A stretch of DNA of 64,000 nucleotides from Pseudomonas pharyngis (GTDB taxonomy: Bacteria > Pseudomonadota > Gammaproteobacteria > Pseudomonadales > Pseudomonadaceae). Position numbers and translations under genes: made by a program. The stretch's first letter is position 1. Every line of letters begins with the position of its first letter. The DNA is taken from the NCBI RefSeq assembly GCF_021602345.1, contig NZ_BQID01000017.1:1-64000 (forward strand), given 5' to 3'. Below are positions 42,180 through 51,245 of this stretch, one piece after another. Below the pieces are notes generated by a model that was not told the origin of the DNA, made no database searches, and worked only from the letters and a program-made list of their open reading frames with translations.

Positions 42180-44339
42180 GTGTTTGCTCGTCTTTTTGCC
42201 CTGCCCTGCCTCTTTCTCGTTTGCCTGATGACCCTGGTGTCGCCAGCGCCTGCCGACGCCGCCGGTCTGCCGGGATTGCTCACGGGCGCCGGCAAGGCTC
42301 AGCCCGAAGCTCAGGAACCGCTCGGCCAGTCCCTGGACGAAGTCATCAAGTCGCTGGAAAACGACAAGCAACGCGCCCAGTTGCTGACTGATCTGAAAAA
42401 ACTGCGCGACGCCACGAAAAAAGCCCAGGCCACCCCGGAAGAAGGGGTGCTGGGACTGATCGGCGGCACCCTCGCCACTTTCGAAAAACAGTTCTCCGGT
42501 GCCGACAGCCCGCTCAATCGCTGGTCCGCCGAATTCGACATGGCCAAGGACGAGCTCAAAGGCCTGATGCTGCCGGCCAGCGAATGGCTGCCGATCATCT
42601 TCGCCTTCGCCGTGATCCTCGCGGTCTGGAGCCTGCTCGCCGCCGCGCTGATCTGGCTTGGTCATCGGGTACGCATGCGCTTCGGTCTGACCGAAGAACT
42701 GCCGCAACATCCCCGAGCCCTCGACATGCTGCGCTTCGCCCTGCGCAAGCTCGGGCCGTGGATGATCGCCCTGGTCATCACCGTGTACATGAGTTACGCG
42801 CTGCCATCGTCGCTGGGCAAAAGCCTGGCGATGGTGTTGGCCTATGCGCTGGTGGTCGGCACCTGCTTCTCGGCCATCTGCGTGATTGCCTTTTCCGTAC
42901 TCGACGGCCCGCACCGCCACCGGGCGCTGTACATCCTGCGCCACCAGGCCTTCCGCCCGCTGTGGCTGATCGGCAGCTTCGCCGCATTCGGGGAAGCCCT
43001 GAGCGATCCGCGACTGATAGCCGGCCTCGGCGTGCACCTGGCCCACACCGCCGCCACCGTCGCCAACGTCCTCGCGGCACTGTCGACCGGTCTGTTCATC
43101 CTGCGTTTCCGCCGGCCGATCGCCCACCTGATCCGCAACCAGCCACTGTCCCGCCGCCTGACCCGCCGCGCCCTCAGCGACACCATCGAAATCCTCGGCA
43201 CCTTCTGGTACGTCCCGGCGCTGGTGCTGGTGGGCATTTCGCTGTTCGCCACCTTCGTCTCCGCCGGCGACACCAGCACCGCCCTGCGCCAGTCGCTGAT
43301 CTGCACCGTGCTGCTGGTGTTGTGCATGGTGATCAACGGCCTCGTCCGCCGCCATGCCCTCAAGCCTCAACGTGGGCCGAAGCGCCACGCGCTGTATTCC
43401 GAGCGCCTGAAAAGCTTCTTCTACACCCTCGCCCATTTGCTGGTGTGGCTGGCCTTCATCGAACTCGGCCTGCGGGTCTGGGGCATGTCGCTGATCGGCT
43501 TCACCGAAGGCGAAGGCCACGACGTCAGCGTCAAACTGTTCAGCCTGATCGGCACGCTGATCTTCGCCTGGCTGATCTGGATCCTCAGCGACACCGCCGT
43601 GCACCACGCCCTCACCCGCTCCCGCAAAGGCCTGGCCAACGCCCGCGCACAAACCATGATGCCGCTGATCCGTAACGTGCTGTTCGTGGCGATCTTCATC
43701 ATCGCCCTGATCGTCGCCCTGGCGAACATGGGCATGAACGTCACGCCGTTGCTGGCCGGTGCCGGCGTGATCGGTCTGGCGATCGGCTTCGGCGCCCAGT
43801 CACTGGTGGCCGACCTGATCACTGGCCTGTTCATCATCATCGAAGACTCCCTGGCCATCGACGACTACGTCGACGTCGGCGGCCACCTCGGCACCGTCGA
43901 AGGCCTGACCATCCGCACCGTACGCCTGCGAGACATCGACGGCATCGTCCACACCATCCCGTTCAGCGAAATCAAAAGCATCAAAAACTACTCCCGCGAA
44001 TTCGGCTACGCGATCTTCCGCGTGGCCGTGCCGTTCAACATGAGCATCGACGAAGCCATCAAACTGATGCGCGACGTCGGCCAGAAAATGCGCACCGACC
44101 CGCTGCAACGACGCAACATCTGGTCACCGCTGGAGTTTCAGGGCGTGGAAAGCTTTGAATCCGGCAACGCGATACTGCGGGCAAGGTTCAAGACCGCACC
44201 GATCAAACAATGGGAAGTTTCACGAGCATTCAACCTGTCGCTGAAACGGCATCTGGATGAGGCCGGACTGGACTTGGCGACGCCAAGGATGAATGTGCAA
44301 GTGATCACCGCAGGCGGTGGCGGCCAAACTCAAGAATAG
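42180..44339 (+). CDS. MscS-family mechanosensitive channel, YbiO-like
   Basis: A protein of 719 residues from a GTG. A signal peptide (LPCLFLVCLMTLVSPAPADA) leads to a periplasmic helical part (to about residue 135), then many membrane segments. The MscS pore and beta domain lie near residues 520-600: ANMGMNVTPLLAGAGVIGLA, GFGAQSLVADLITGLFIIIE, then DYVDVGGHLGTVEGLTIRTV. Length and layout fit E. coli YbiO (741). It opens on osmotic downshock to release solutes. Confidence 0.93.
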   Translation: MFARLFALPCLFLVCLMTLVSPAPADAAGLPGLLTGAGKAQPEAQEPLGQSLDEVIKSLENDKQRAQLLTDLKKLRDATKKAQATPEEGVLGLIGGTLATFEKQFSGADSPLNRWSAEFDMAKDELKGLMLPASEWLPIIFAFAVILAVWSLLAAALIWLGHRVRMRFGLTEELPQHPRALDMLRFALRKLGPWMIALVITVYMSYALPSSLGKSLAMVLAYALVVGTCFSAICVIAFSVLDGPHRHRALYILRHQAFRPLWLIGSFAAFGEALSDPRLIAGLGVHLAHTAATVANVLAALSTGLFILRFRRPIAHLIRNQPLSRRLTRRALSDTIEILGTFWYVPALVLVGISLFATFVSAGDTSTALRQSLICTVLLVLCMVINGLVRRHALKPQRGPKRHALYSERLKSFFYTLAHLLVWLAFIELGLRVWGMSLIGFTEGEGHDVSVKLFSLIGTLIFAWLIWILSDTAVHHALTRSRKGLANARAQTMMPLIRNVLFVAIFIIALIVALANMGMNVTPLLAGAGVIGLAIGFGAQSLVADLITGLFIIIEDSLAIDDYVDVGGHLGTVEGLTIRTVRLRDIDGIVHTIPFSEIKSIKNYSREFGYAIFRVAVPFNMSIDEAIKLMRDVGQKMRTDPLQRRNIWSPLEFQGVESFESGNAILRARFKTAPIKQWEVSRAFNLSLKRHLDEAGLDLATPRMNVQVITAGGGGQTQE

Positions 44340-44368
44340 ATCCGGAGAATCTGACCGACTTCAGGCCG

Positions 44369-44396
44369 CCATCGCTGGCAAGCCAACTCCCACAGA
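44369..44396. repeat. Single REP unit
   Basis: CATCGCTGGCAAGCCAACTC followed by CCACAG, the single half of a REP pair. Confidence 0.6.
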
Positions 44397-44469
44397 GAGC
44401 AAAAGCAACACATATGCCCTTCCACCACTCAACACAATGAGCGTTAGCTCGAGTACCGCTTTTGACGTG

Positions 44470-44730
44470 CCGGCCCCATCGGAAGGCTGAGTGGAGGGAT
44501 TTATCCGGGGGTGGGAGCGCAGCGACCGTGCGGCGAAGCCGCATGCATCGAGAGGAGGTGCAGCGAAGCAAACCGTAGGCGATGCCCCCGGATGAATCCC
44601 GGAACGAAGGAACACCGAGCCAAAGCGAGGGGCCGAACGCCGGGGCCCAGCGTTTTGGTTACTTTGGGGCGTTTGCCAAAGTGACTCGCCGTAAGGGCGA
44701 AACCGTCAGCGGCAGCACCCGAAGAAACGG
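44470..44730. repeat. Intergenic repeat-like element with spurious reading frame
   Basis: The stretch runs from TTTATCCGGGGGTGGGAGCG through GGCGTTTGCCAAAGTGACTC. I recognise this as a segment that recurs between genes in P. fluorescens-group genomes and is often called as a short gene containing GAQRFGYFGAFAKVTRRKGE. Inner hairpins such as GGCGTTTGCC are present. A 118-codon frame (44582-44938) runs through it into the GntR gene end and is not accepted. Confidence 0.55.
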
Positions 44731-44779
44731 ATATGTACACAGTCAACCCAAAACCTGGTCGGCCCAGAGGCCGCCAAGG

Positions 44780-45493
44780 TCAAACAACATCAACCCCAAC
44801 GTGAATCGCATCATGCCGCCAAAACTCCAGATCACAATCAATCAACCGCCCAGCCTGATCATAATTAACCCGAGCAATCCTCAACCCCGGACTCCCCACC
44901 GACACACGCAACGCCGCCGCCGCATCCACCGACAATGACGTAGGCACAATCTCGAACCGCACCCGCCCATAATGCAAATCGTAATGCCGCGCATACAGCT
45001 CGGTAATCGACTGATTCAGATCAAACTCCAGAATCCCCGGAAAAAACTGCGGATTCAGATAATGCTCCACATACAACACCAGCCGCCCATCGATCCGCCG
45101 CGACCGGCAGATCTGAATCACGCTCGACAACGCCGGCAACTGCAACCACGCACAGACCGCCGCTGAAGCCGGCTGCAACCGCGCCGAAATCACCTCGGTC
45201 GACGGCACCCGCCCCTGCGCACTGACCATCGCGTGAAAGTGACTGCGCTGCATCAGGTTGTAAGCCAGACGCGGTGGCGACACGAACCAGCCACGCCGCT
45301 CCTCGCGATAAATCTGCCCTTGCGCCTCCAGCTGCAACAAGGCTTCGCGTACCGTAATTCGCGTCGTGCCGAACAGCTCACTGAGCTTGCGCTCGGCCGG
45401 CAACTTGCTCCCCGCCGCCAGCAACCCATGGTCGAGTTGCTCCTGAAGGATCTGGCCAATCGCTGTCACCGCTTTTGTTGCCTCATCGCGCAT
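44780..45493 (-). CDS. GntR-family regulator with UTRA domain
   Basis: A protein of 237 residues from the ATG at 45493 (MRDEATKAVTAIGQILQEQL). N-terminal winged helix (KLPAERKLSELFGTTRITVR, then EALLQLEAQGQIYREERRGW), then a UTRA ligand-binding domain (residues 75-235) of the HutC/PhnF type. It faces the ABC operon. Two TGGTCTAGACCA-like sites, one next to its own start and one before the binding-protein gene, are its likely operators. It probably senses the imported compound. Confidence 0.92.
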   Translation of the reverse strand: MRDEATKAVTAIGQILQEQLDHGLLAAGSKLPAERKLSELFGTTRITVREALLQLEAQGQIYREERRGWFVSPPRLAYNLMQRSHFHAMVSAQGRVPSTEVISARLQPASAAVCAWLQLPALSSVIQICRSRRIDGRLVLYVEHYLNPQFFPGILEFDLNQSITELYARHYDLHYGRVRFEIVPTSLSVDAAAALRVSVGSPGLRIARVNYDQAGRLIDCDLEFWRHDAIHVGVDVV

Positions 45494-45844
45494 CAACGTT
45501 ACCTATCTGGACTAGACCAGCACTGTTTCGGGGCAAAACCGCACAGCAATCGTGCCGTCCGGTTGTGTTGCAAGCCTAGGCAGTGCAGATGACCGAGAGA
45601 TGACAAAACTACCGAACGGTCGCCCTGACAACTTGCAATACATCGGCCAAGTCCCTTGCCCGCCGGGACTTGGCGGGTGGTCTACGCTTACCGGGCACTC
45701 GCTGATACCGGAGATAGAAAAGGCTGGGCGAGCCATCGCCGACATCAAAGTGTCATCGAGCCCCCTTAAATTGGCTCAGGTATTGCTGACCTAGACCAAC
45801 ACAAACCGCAATTGCAGCGTTGAACACGACCAAGGAGCTTTGGA
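45494..45844. promoter_or_regulatory. Divergent control region with two GntR-type operators
   Basis: TGGACTAGACCA (45508-45519) and TGACCTAGACCA (45787-45798) share CTAGACCA and approach the palindrome TGGTCTAGACCA expected for HutC-type GntR proteins. AAGTCCC/GGGACTT (45649-45671) forms a seven-base hairpin between them. No gene seen. Confidence 0.65.
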
Positions 45845-46909
45845 ATGAAACAGTTTTTCCTGGCATCACTGTTAGGCTCGACCATTGCCATGTGCACCGC
45901 CGCCATGGCGGCTGACGATCTAAAAACCCTCGAAGCCGCTGCGAAAGCGGAAGGCGCCGTCAACAGTGTTGGCATGCCCGATGACTGGGCCAACTGGAAA
46001 GGCACCTGGGAAGACCTGGCCAAGAAATACGGCCTGAAACACATCGACACCGACATGAGCTCGGCCCAGGAAATCGCCAAGTTCGCCGCTGAAAAAGACA
46101 ACGCCACCGCCGACATCGGCGATGTCGGCGCGGCTTTCGGCCCGATCGCGGTCAAGCAGGGCGTGGTGCAACCGTACAAGCCGAGTACCTGGGACCAGGT
46201 GCCGGACTGGGCCAAGGACAAGGACGGCAACTGGGCGCTGGCCTACACCGGCACCATCGCCTTCATCGTCAACAAGAAGCTGCTGCACGGCTCCGAAGTA
46301 CCGACCAAATGGGCTGACCTCAAGGGCGGCAAATACAAGGTTTCCATCGGTGACGTGAGCACCGCCGCACAAGCTGCCAACGGCGTACTCGCCGCCGCAC
46401 TGGCCAACGGCGGCGACGAGAAAAACATCCAGCCTGCCCTGCTGCTGTTCGCGGACATCGCCAAGCAGGGGCGCCTGTCGATGGCCAACCCGACCATCGC
46501 CACCATGGAAAAAGGCGAGATCGAAGTCGGCGTGGTCTGGGACTTCAACGGCTTGAGCTACAAGGCCAAGATGGCCAACCCGGATGACTACGTGGTGCTG
46601 ATCCCGTCCGATGGTTCGGTGATTTCCGGCTACACCACCATCATCAACAAATACGCGAAGAACCCGAACGCCGCCAAGCTGACCCGCGAATACATCTTCA
46701 GCGACGCCGGCCAGACCAACCTCGCCCGCGGCAACGCTCGCCCGATCCGCGCCGAGCACCTGCAACTGCCGGAAGACGTGAAGGCCAAGCTGCTGCCGAA
46801 CGAGCAGTACAAAAAGGTCACGCCGATCAAGGACGCCGATGCCTGGGAAAAAACCTCCAAGGCCCTGCCGCAGAAGTGGAACGAAGAAGTCATCGTCGAG
46901 ATGAAATAA
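45845..46909 (+). CDS. ABC transporter substrate-binding protein (ferric/AEP type)
   Basis: A protein of 354 residues with a signal peptide (MKQFFLASLLGSTIAMCTAA, cut after MAA). It belongs to the type II binding-protein group of iron, spermidine and 2-aminoethylphosphonate systems: AKAEGAVNSVGMPDDWANWK, ATADIGDVGAAFGPIAVKQG and GGKYKVSIGDVSTAAQAANG. It captures the substrate in the periplasm. First gene of the operon. The ligand is not shown; neighbours suggest a phosphorus compound. Confidence 0.9.
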   Translation: MKQFFLASLLGSTIAMCTAAMAADDLKTLEAAAKAEGAVNSVGMPDDWANWKGTWEDLAKKYGLKHIDTDMSSAQEIAKFAAEKDNATADIGDVGAAFGPIAVKQGVVQPYKPSTWDQVPDWAKDKDGNWALAYTGTIAFIVNKKLLHGSEVPTKWADLKGGKYKVSIGDVSTAAQAANGVLAAALANGGDEKNIQPALLLFADIAKQGRLSMANPTIATMEKGEIEVGVVWDFNGLSYKAKMANPDDYVVLIPSDGSVISGYTTIINKYAKNPNAAKLTREYIFSDAGQTNLARGNARPIRAEHLQLPEDVKAKLLPNEQYKKVTPIKDADAWEKTSKALPQKWNEEVIVEMK

Positions 46910-46949
46910 AGCGGCTGATCACCCTTTTGTGATCTGCTGAAGATCCAAA

Positions 46950-47040
46950 TGTGGGAGCGGGCTTGCTCGCGAATGCGGTGGATCAGTCAAAAAATTATCG
47001 ACTGACACTCCGCTTTCGCGAGCAAGCCCGCTCCCACAGG
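46950..47040. repeat. REP inverted pair (REPIN)
   Basis: GTGGGAGCGGGCTTGCTCGC and GCGAGCAAGCCCGCTCCCAC face each other within the ABC operon, after the binding-protein gene. Such hairpins often give the first gene a more stable message than the permeases. Confidence 0.9.
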
Positions 47041-47090
47041 GGGATCCGGGTTGAACCTGAAATTTTCTGTTTCGCGGAGTTTTTGCCCCT

Positions 47091-47897
47091 ATGAAGCACA
47101 CCGTCATCCTTGTCGTGCTCGACGGCCTCAACTACGAGGTCGCGCGTCACGCCATGGGGCATCTGCAGGCTTACGTTGGCGCAGGACGCGCCGCACTCTA
47201 CCAGTTGGAGTGCGAGCTGCCGGCCCTGTCCCGACCGCTTTACGAATGCATCCTCACCGGCGTGCCGCCCATCGACAGCGGCATCGTCCATAACAACGTC
47301 TCGCGCCTGTCCAACCAGCGCAGCATCTATCACTACGCCCGCGATGCCGGTCTGACAACCGCCGCCGCGGCGTACCACTGGGTCAGCGAGCTCTACAACC
47401 GCTCGCCGTTCGTGGCGGCACGGGATCGGCATACCGATGACCCGACGCTACCGATCCAGCACGGCCACTTCTACTGGAACGACCACTACCCGGATTCGCA
47501 CCTGTTCGCCGACGCCGAAAACCTGCGCCTGCGCCACGCCCCGGATTTTCTGCTGATCCATCCGATGAACATCGACGACGCCGGGCACAAGCACGGCCTC
47601 GACACCCCGCAATACCGCAACAGCGCACGCAGCGCCGACATCATCCTCGCCGACTACCTGCAAGGCTGGCTCGACGCCGGCTGCCAGGTGCTGGTGACCG
47701 CCGACCACGGCATGAACAACGACCGATCGCACAACGGCCTGCTGCCGGAAGAGCGCCAGGTGCCGCTGTTCGTGATCGGTGATGCGTTCAGCCTGAACAG
47801 TGACGCTGCACCGAAGCAGACCGACATCTGCGGCACCGTGTGCGAACTGCTTGGCGTGCCCCACGACAAACCTGTGTGCCGGGAGTTGCTCAAGTGA
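47091..47897 (+). CDS. Alkaline-phosphatase-superfamily phosphodiesterase
   Basis: A protein of 268 residues. The metal and nucleophile pattern of the superfamily is present: Asp in ILVVLDGLNYE, a Thr nucleophile in CILTGVPPIDSG, IDDAGHKHGLDTP, and VTADHGMNNDRSHNG with Asp and His. No signal peptide, so it is cytoplasmic and acts after uptake. Likely it splits phosphate or phosphonate esters. Its stop overlaps the next start (GTGA), which ties it to the transporter. Confidence 0.88.
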   Translation: MKHTVILVVLDGLNYEVARHAMGHLQAYVGAGRAALYQLECELPALSRPLYECILTGVPPIDSGIVHNNVSRLSNQRSIYHYARDAGLTTAAAAYHWVSELYNRSPFVAARDRHTDDPTLPIQHGHFYWNDHYPDSHLFADAENLRLRHAPDFLLIHPMNIDDAGHKHGLDTPQYRNSARSADIILADYLQGWLDAGCQVLVTADHGMNNDRSHNGLLPEERQVPLFVIGDAFSLNSDAAPKQTDICGTVCELLGVPHDKPVCRELLK

Positions 47898-48739
47898 ACT
47901 CAATGACTCGCGGCAAATGGCTGGCCGCCCTGTGCCTGGTGCCTTTCGCGCTGTTCTTTATCGTGTTCGAAATCGCCCCGCTGATCTGGGTGATGATCAA
48001 CAGCCTGCAATCGGAAGAGTTCGGCTGGGGCTTCGCCAACTTCAGCAAGATCTTCAATTCGAAATTCTATTTGCAGGCGATCCGGTACAGCCTCGAAATC
48101 AGTTTCTGGTCGAGTGTGTTCGGGATCATCATCGCGGTGCTGGGTGCGTATTCTCTGCGCCGGGTCGACTCGAAACTGCGCAACTTCGTCAACGCGTTCG
48201 CCAACATGACCAGCAACTTTGCCGGCGTGCCCCTGGCTTTCGCGTTCATCATCCTGCTCGGCTTCAACGGCAGCATCACCATCATGTTGAAGCAGGCCGG
48301 GATCATCGAGGACTTCAACCTGTATTCGAAAACCGGGCTGATAATCCTCTACACCTACTTCCAGATTCCCCTCGGCGTCTTGCTGCTGTACCCGGCATTC
48401 GACGCACTGCGTGAAGACTGGCGCGAATCCGCCGCACTGCTCGGCGCCGACAGCTGGCAGTTCTGGCGCCACATCGGTCTGCCGGTACTGACCCCGGCCC
48501 TGCTCGGCACCTTCGTGATCCTGCTGGCCAACGCCCTCGGCGCCTACGCCACGGTCTACGCGCTGACCACCGGCAACTTCAACGTATTGCCGATCCGGAT
48601 TGCGGCGATGGTCTCCGGCGACATTTCCCTCGATCCGAACCTGGCCAGTGCCCTGGCCGTGGTGCTGGTGGCGCTGATGACCCTGGTGACCGTCGTGCAT
48701 CAACTGCTGCTGAAGAGGAGCTACCATGTCTCGCGCTGA
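47894..48739 (+). CDS. ABC transporter permease 1
   Basis: A protein of 281 residues from the GTG at 47894 (V-NSMTRGKWLAALCLVPFALF), with GGGAG eight bases before. Six membrane segments. The permease EAA loop reads REDWRESAALLGADSWQFWR followed by HIGLPVLTP. It pairs with permease 2 to form the inner-membrane channel of the uptake system. It overlaps the next gene by 14 bases. Confidence 0.93.
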   Translation: MNSMTRGKWLAALCLVPFALFFIVFEIAPLIWVMINSLQSEEFGWGFANFSKIFNSKFYLQAIRYSLEISFWSSVFGIIIAVLGAYSLRRVDSKLRNFVNAFANMTSNFAGVPLAFAFIILLGFNGSITIMLKQAGIIEDFNLYSKTGLIILYTYFQIPLGVLLLYPAFDALREDWRESAALLGADSWQFWRHIGLPVLTPALLGTFVILLANALGAYATVYALTTGNFNVLPIRIAAMVSGDISLDPNLASALAVVLVALMTLVTVVHQLLLKRSYHVSR

Positions 48740-49526
48740 ATCCGGACCGGCCGGCGTCTACCACCGCGTCGTGGTCTATCTGTTGTTCGCCATCCTGCTG
48801 CTGCCGCTGGTGGGCACGCTGATCTATTCGATCGCCAGCAGTTGGTCGGCCACCATCCTGCCCAGCGGTTTCACCTTCAAGTGGTACCTCCAGCTGTGGA
48901 GCGATCCGCGTTTTCTGCACGCCTTCGGTCAGTCGTTGCTGGTGTGCGTCGGCGCGCTGTTCCTGTCGGTGGTGCTGATCCTGCCGCTGCTGTTCGTGGT
49001 GCATTACCACTTCCCGAAACTCGATGCACTGATGAACATCCTGATCCTGCTGCCCTTCGCGGTGCCGCCGGTGGTGTCGTCGGTGGGCCTGCTGCAGCTC
49101 TACGGTTCCGGGCCGTTCGCGATGGTCGGCACGCCGTGGATCCTGATCGGTTGCTACTTCACCGTGGCGCTGCCGTTCATGTACCGGGCGATCACCAACA
49201 ACCTGCAAGCGATCAACCTGCGCGACCTGATGGACGCTGCCCAACTACTCGGGGCCAGCACCTTTCAGGCAGCCTTCCTGGTGGTGCTGCCGAACCTGCG
49301 CAAAGGTCTGATGGTCGCGTTGCTGCTGTCGTTCTCGTTCCTGTTCGGTGAGTTCGTGTTCGCCAACATCCTGGTCGGCACCCGCTACGAGACCCTGCAG
49401 GTTTATCTGAACAACATGCGCAACAGCAGCGGCCACTTCACCAGCGCGCTGGTGATCTCCTACTTCTTTTTCGTGCTGGTCCTGACCTGGGTCGCCAACA
49501 TCTTGAACAAGGACAAAAGCGAATGA
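48726..49526 (+). CDS. ABC transporter permease 2
   Basis: A protein of 266 residues with six membrane segments. The EAA loop is LRDLMDAAQLLGASTFQAAF followed by LVVLPNLRKG. AAGAGGAG lies before the ATG, inside the end of permease 1. It overlaps the ATPase gene by ATGA. Together they match the PhnU/PhnV or PotB/PotC layout. Confidence 0.93.
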   Translation: MSRAESGPAGVYHRVVVYLLFAILLLPLVGTLIYSIASSWSATILPSGFTFKWYLQLWSDPRFLHAFGQSLLVCVGALFLSVVLILPLLFVVHYHFPKLDALMNILILLPFAVPPVVSSVGLLQLYGSGPFAMVGTPWILIGCYFTVALPFMYRAITNNLQAINLRDLMDAAQLLGASTFQAAFLVVLPNLRKGLMVALLLSFSFLFGEFVFANILVGTRYETLQVYLNNMRNSSGHFTSALVISYFFFVLVLTWVANILNKDKSE

Positions 49527-50512
49527 GCTATGTCAGCGTCCAACACCTGCAAAAAAACTACGCCGGCACCACGGTGTTCAGCGACATCAACTGCGAAATC
49601 CAGAAGGGTGAATTCGTCACCCTGCTCGGCCCGTCCGGTTGCGGCAAATCCACCCTGCTGCGTTGCATCGCCGGGCTGACGCCGGTGGATGGCGGCAAGA
49701 TTCTGCTCGATGGCGTCGACATCGTGCCGCTCACCCCACAGAAACGCGGGATCGGCATGGTGTTCCAGAGCTACGCGCTGTTCCCCAACATGACCGTGGA
49801 GCAAAACGTCGCCTTCGGCCTGCGCATGCAAAAGGTCAATGCCGACGACAGCCACAAACGGGTTGCCGAAGTGTTGAAGCTGGTTGAACTCAACGATTTC
49901 GCCAGTCGCTATCCGCATCAGCTGTCCGGCGGTCAGTGTCAGCGTGTCGCCCTCGCCCGCTCACTGGTGACCCGTCCGCGCCTGTTGCTGCTGGATGAAC
50001 CGCTGTCGGCCCTCGATGCACGGATTCGCAAACACCTGCGCGAACAGATCCGTCAGATCCAGCGCGAACTCGGCCTGACCACAATTTTCGTCACACACGA
50101 TCAGGAAGAAGCCCTGACCATGTCTGACCGGATTTTCCTGATGAATCAGGGAAAGATCGTACAAAGCGGCGATGCCGAAACCCTCTACACCGCGCCGGTC
50201 GACGTGTTCGCCGCCGGCTTCATCGGCAACTACAACCTGCTGGATGCCGAGAGTGCGTCGAAGCTGTTGCAGCGGCCGATCAGCCACCGCATCGCGATTC
50301 GCCCGGAGGCCATCGAGCTGAGCCTCAACGGCGAACCCGATGCGCAAATCCGCAGCCACAGCCTGCTGGGCAACGTGATTCGCTATCGCGTCGAAGCTCG
50401 GGGCGTGGAACTGGTGGTGGATGTGCTCAACCGCTCGGCGGCGGATCTGCATCCCGACGGTCAGCGCCTGTCACTTTCCATCGATCCCACCGCCCTGTGT
50501 AAGGTAGCCTGA
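49523..50512 (+). CDS. ABC transporter ATP-binding protein
   Basis: A protein of 329 residues. Walker A GPSGCGKST, Q-loop FQSYALFPN, signature LSGGQCQRVALARS, Walker B LLLLDEPLSALD and switch His in FVTHDQEEA. The last 90 residues form a TOBE-like regulatory domain (RPEAIELSLNGEPDAQIR), as in the CysA/PotA/PhnT group. It powers the import. Coupled to permease 2 by ATGA. Confidence 0.95.
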   Translation: MSYVSVQHLQKNYAGTTVFSDINCEIQKGEFVTLLGPSGCGKSTLLRCIAGLTPVDGGKILLDGVDIVPLTPQKRGIGMVFQSYALFPNMTVEQNVAFGLRMQKVNADDSHKRVAEVLKLVELNDFASRYPHQLSGGQCQRVALARSLVTRPRLLLLDEPLSALDARIRKHLREQIRQIQRELGLTTIFVTHDQEEALTMSDRIFLMNQGKIVQSGDAETLYTAPVDVFAAGFIGNYNLLDAESASKLLQRPISHRIAIRPEAIELSLNGEPDAQIRSHSLLGNVIRYRVEARGVELVVDVLNRSAADLHPDGQRLSLSIDPTALCKVA

Positions 50513-50546
50513 TGACTTTGCTGACACCCAAGAGGGAACTGAACTG

Positions 50547-51200
50547 ATGGCCCTGGCAATTTTTGATCTGGACGACACCCTGATCCACGGCGACTGCGCC
50601 ACCCTCTGGTGCGAGCAGATGGGGCGCCTGGGCTGGGTCGATCCCGAGTCGTTCATGCGCCGAAACAACGAGCTGATGGACGCCTACAGCCATGGCAAGT
50701 TGCGCATGGAAGACTACATGGACTTCAGCCTTGAACCGATGATCGGACGTACCCCTGAGGAAGTCGAGCATCTGGTCGGGCCGTGGGTTGAAGACTTCAT
50801 CGAGCCGATCATCTTCAGCGACGCCACCAAGACCATCGCCGCTCACCGCAAGGCCGGCGACCGGATCCTGGTGATCTCGGCCTCGGGCACGCACCTGGTC
50901 AAACCCATCGCCGAGCGGCTGGGCATCGACGAGGTCCTGGCAATCGAGCTGGAAGTGGCGCACGGCGTCTACAGCGGCCACACCGTGGGCACCCTGACCT
51001 ACCGCGAAGGCAAGATCACCCGTCTGCTGGAATGGCTGGATGCCGAAGAGGAAAACCTTGAGGGCGCGAGTTTCTATTCCGACTCACGCAATGATCTGCC
51101 GCTGCTGTTGAAGGTGGATTATCCGCATGTGGTCAATCCGGATCCGGTACTGCTTGCAGAGGCCGAGAAGTCCGGCTGGCCGATCCACCTCTGGAAATAG
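50547..51200 (+). CDS. HAD-superfamily hydrolase, subclass IB
   Basis: A protein of 217 residues. Motif I is ALAIFDLDDTLIHGDC (nucleophile Asp), motif II ILVISASGTHLVKPIA, motif III/IV FYSDSRNDLPLLL. It resembles the SerB/CicA-like HAD-IB phosphatases. It lies 34 bases after the ATPase gene on the same strand, so it is probably the last gene of the operon and may dephosphorylate the imported compound after the phosphodiesterase step. Confidence 0.9.
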   Translation: MALAIFDLDDTLIHGDCATLWCEQMGRLGWVDPESFMRRNNELMDAYSHGKLRMEDYMDFSLEPMIGRTPEEVEHLVGPWVEDFIEPIIFSDATKTIAAHRKAGDRILVISASGTHLVKPIAERLGIDEVLAIELEVAHGVYSGHTVGTLTYREGKITRLLEWLDAEEENLEGASFYSDSRNDLPLLLKVDYPHVVNPDPVLLAEAEKSGWPIHLWK

Positions 51201-51208
51201 GCGATTGG

Positions 51209-51236
51209 CTTGTGGGAGCAGACCTGCTCCCACAAG
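51209..51236. terminator. REP-like hairpin between HAD and quinone reductase genes
   Basis: CTTGTGGGAGCAG and CTGCTCCCACAAG pair perfectly over 13 bases with a two-base gap. It stands between two convergent genes and likely ends both transcripts. Confidence 0.7.
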
Positions 51237-51245
51237 CATCGATTA

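Noticed and set aside
42177-43652. 491-codon open frame antisense to the mechanosensitive channel
   Set aside because: His/Gln/Asp-rich shadow product, no ribosome site, channel gene is certain.
44582-44938. 118-codon frame in the intergenic element
   Set aside because: Runs into the GntR gene from the other strand and ends in low-complexity sequence; treated as part of the repeat.
28659-47040. Repeated palindromes as a CRISPR array
   Set aside because: Copies are scattered, inverted pairs between genes without regular spacers; they are REP elements.
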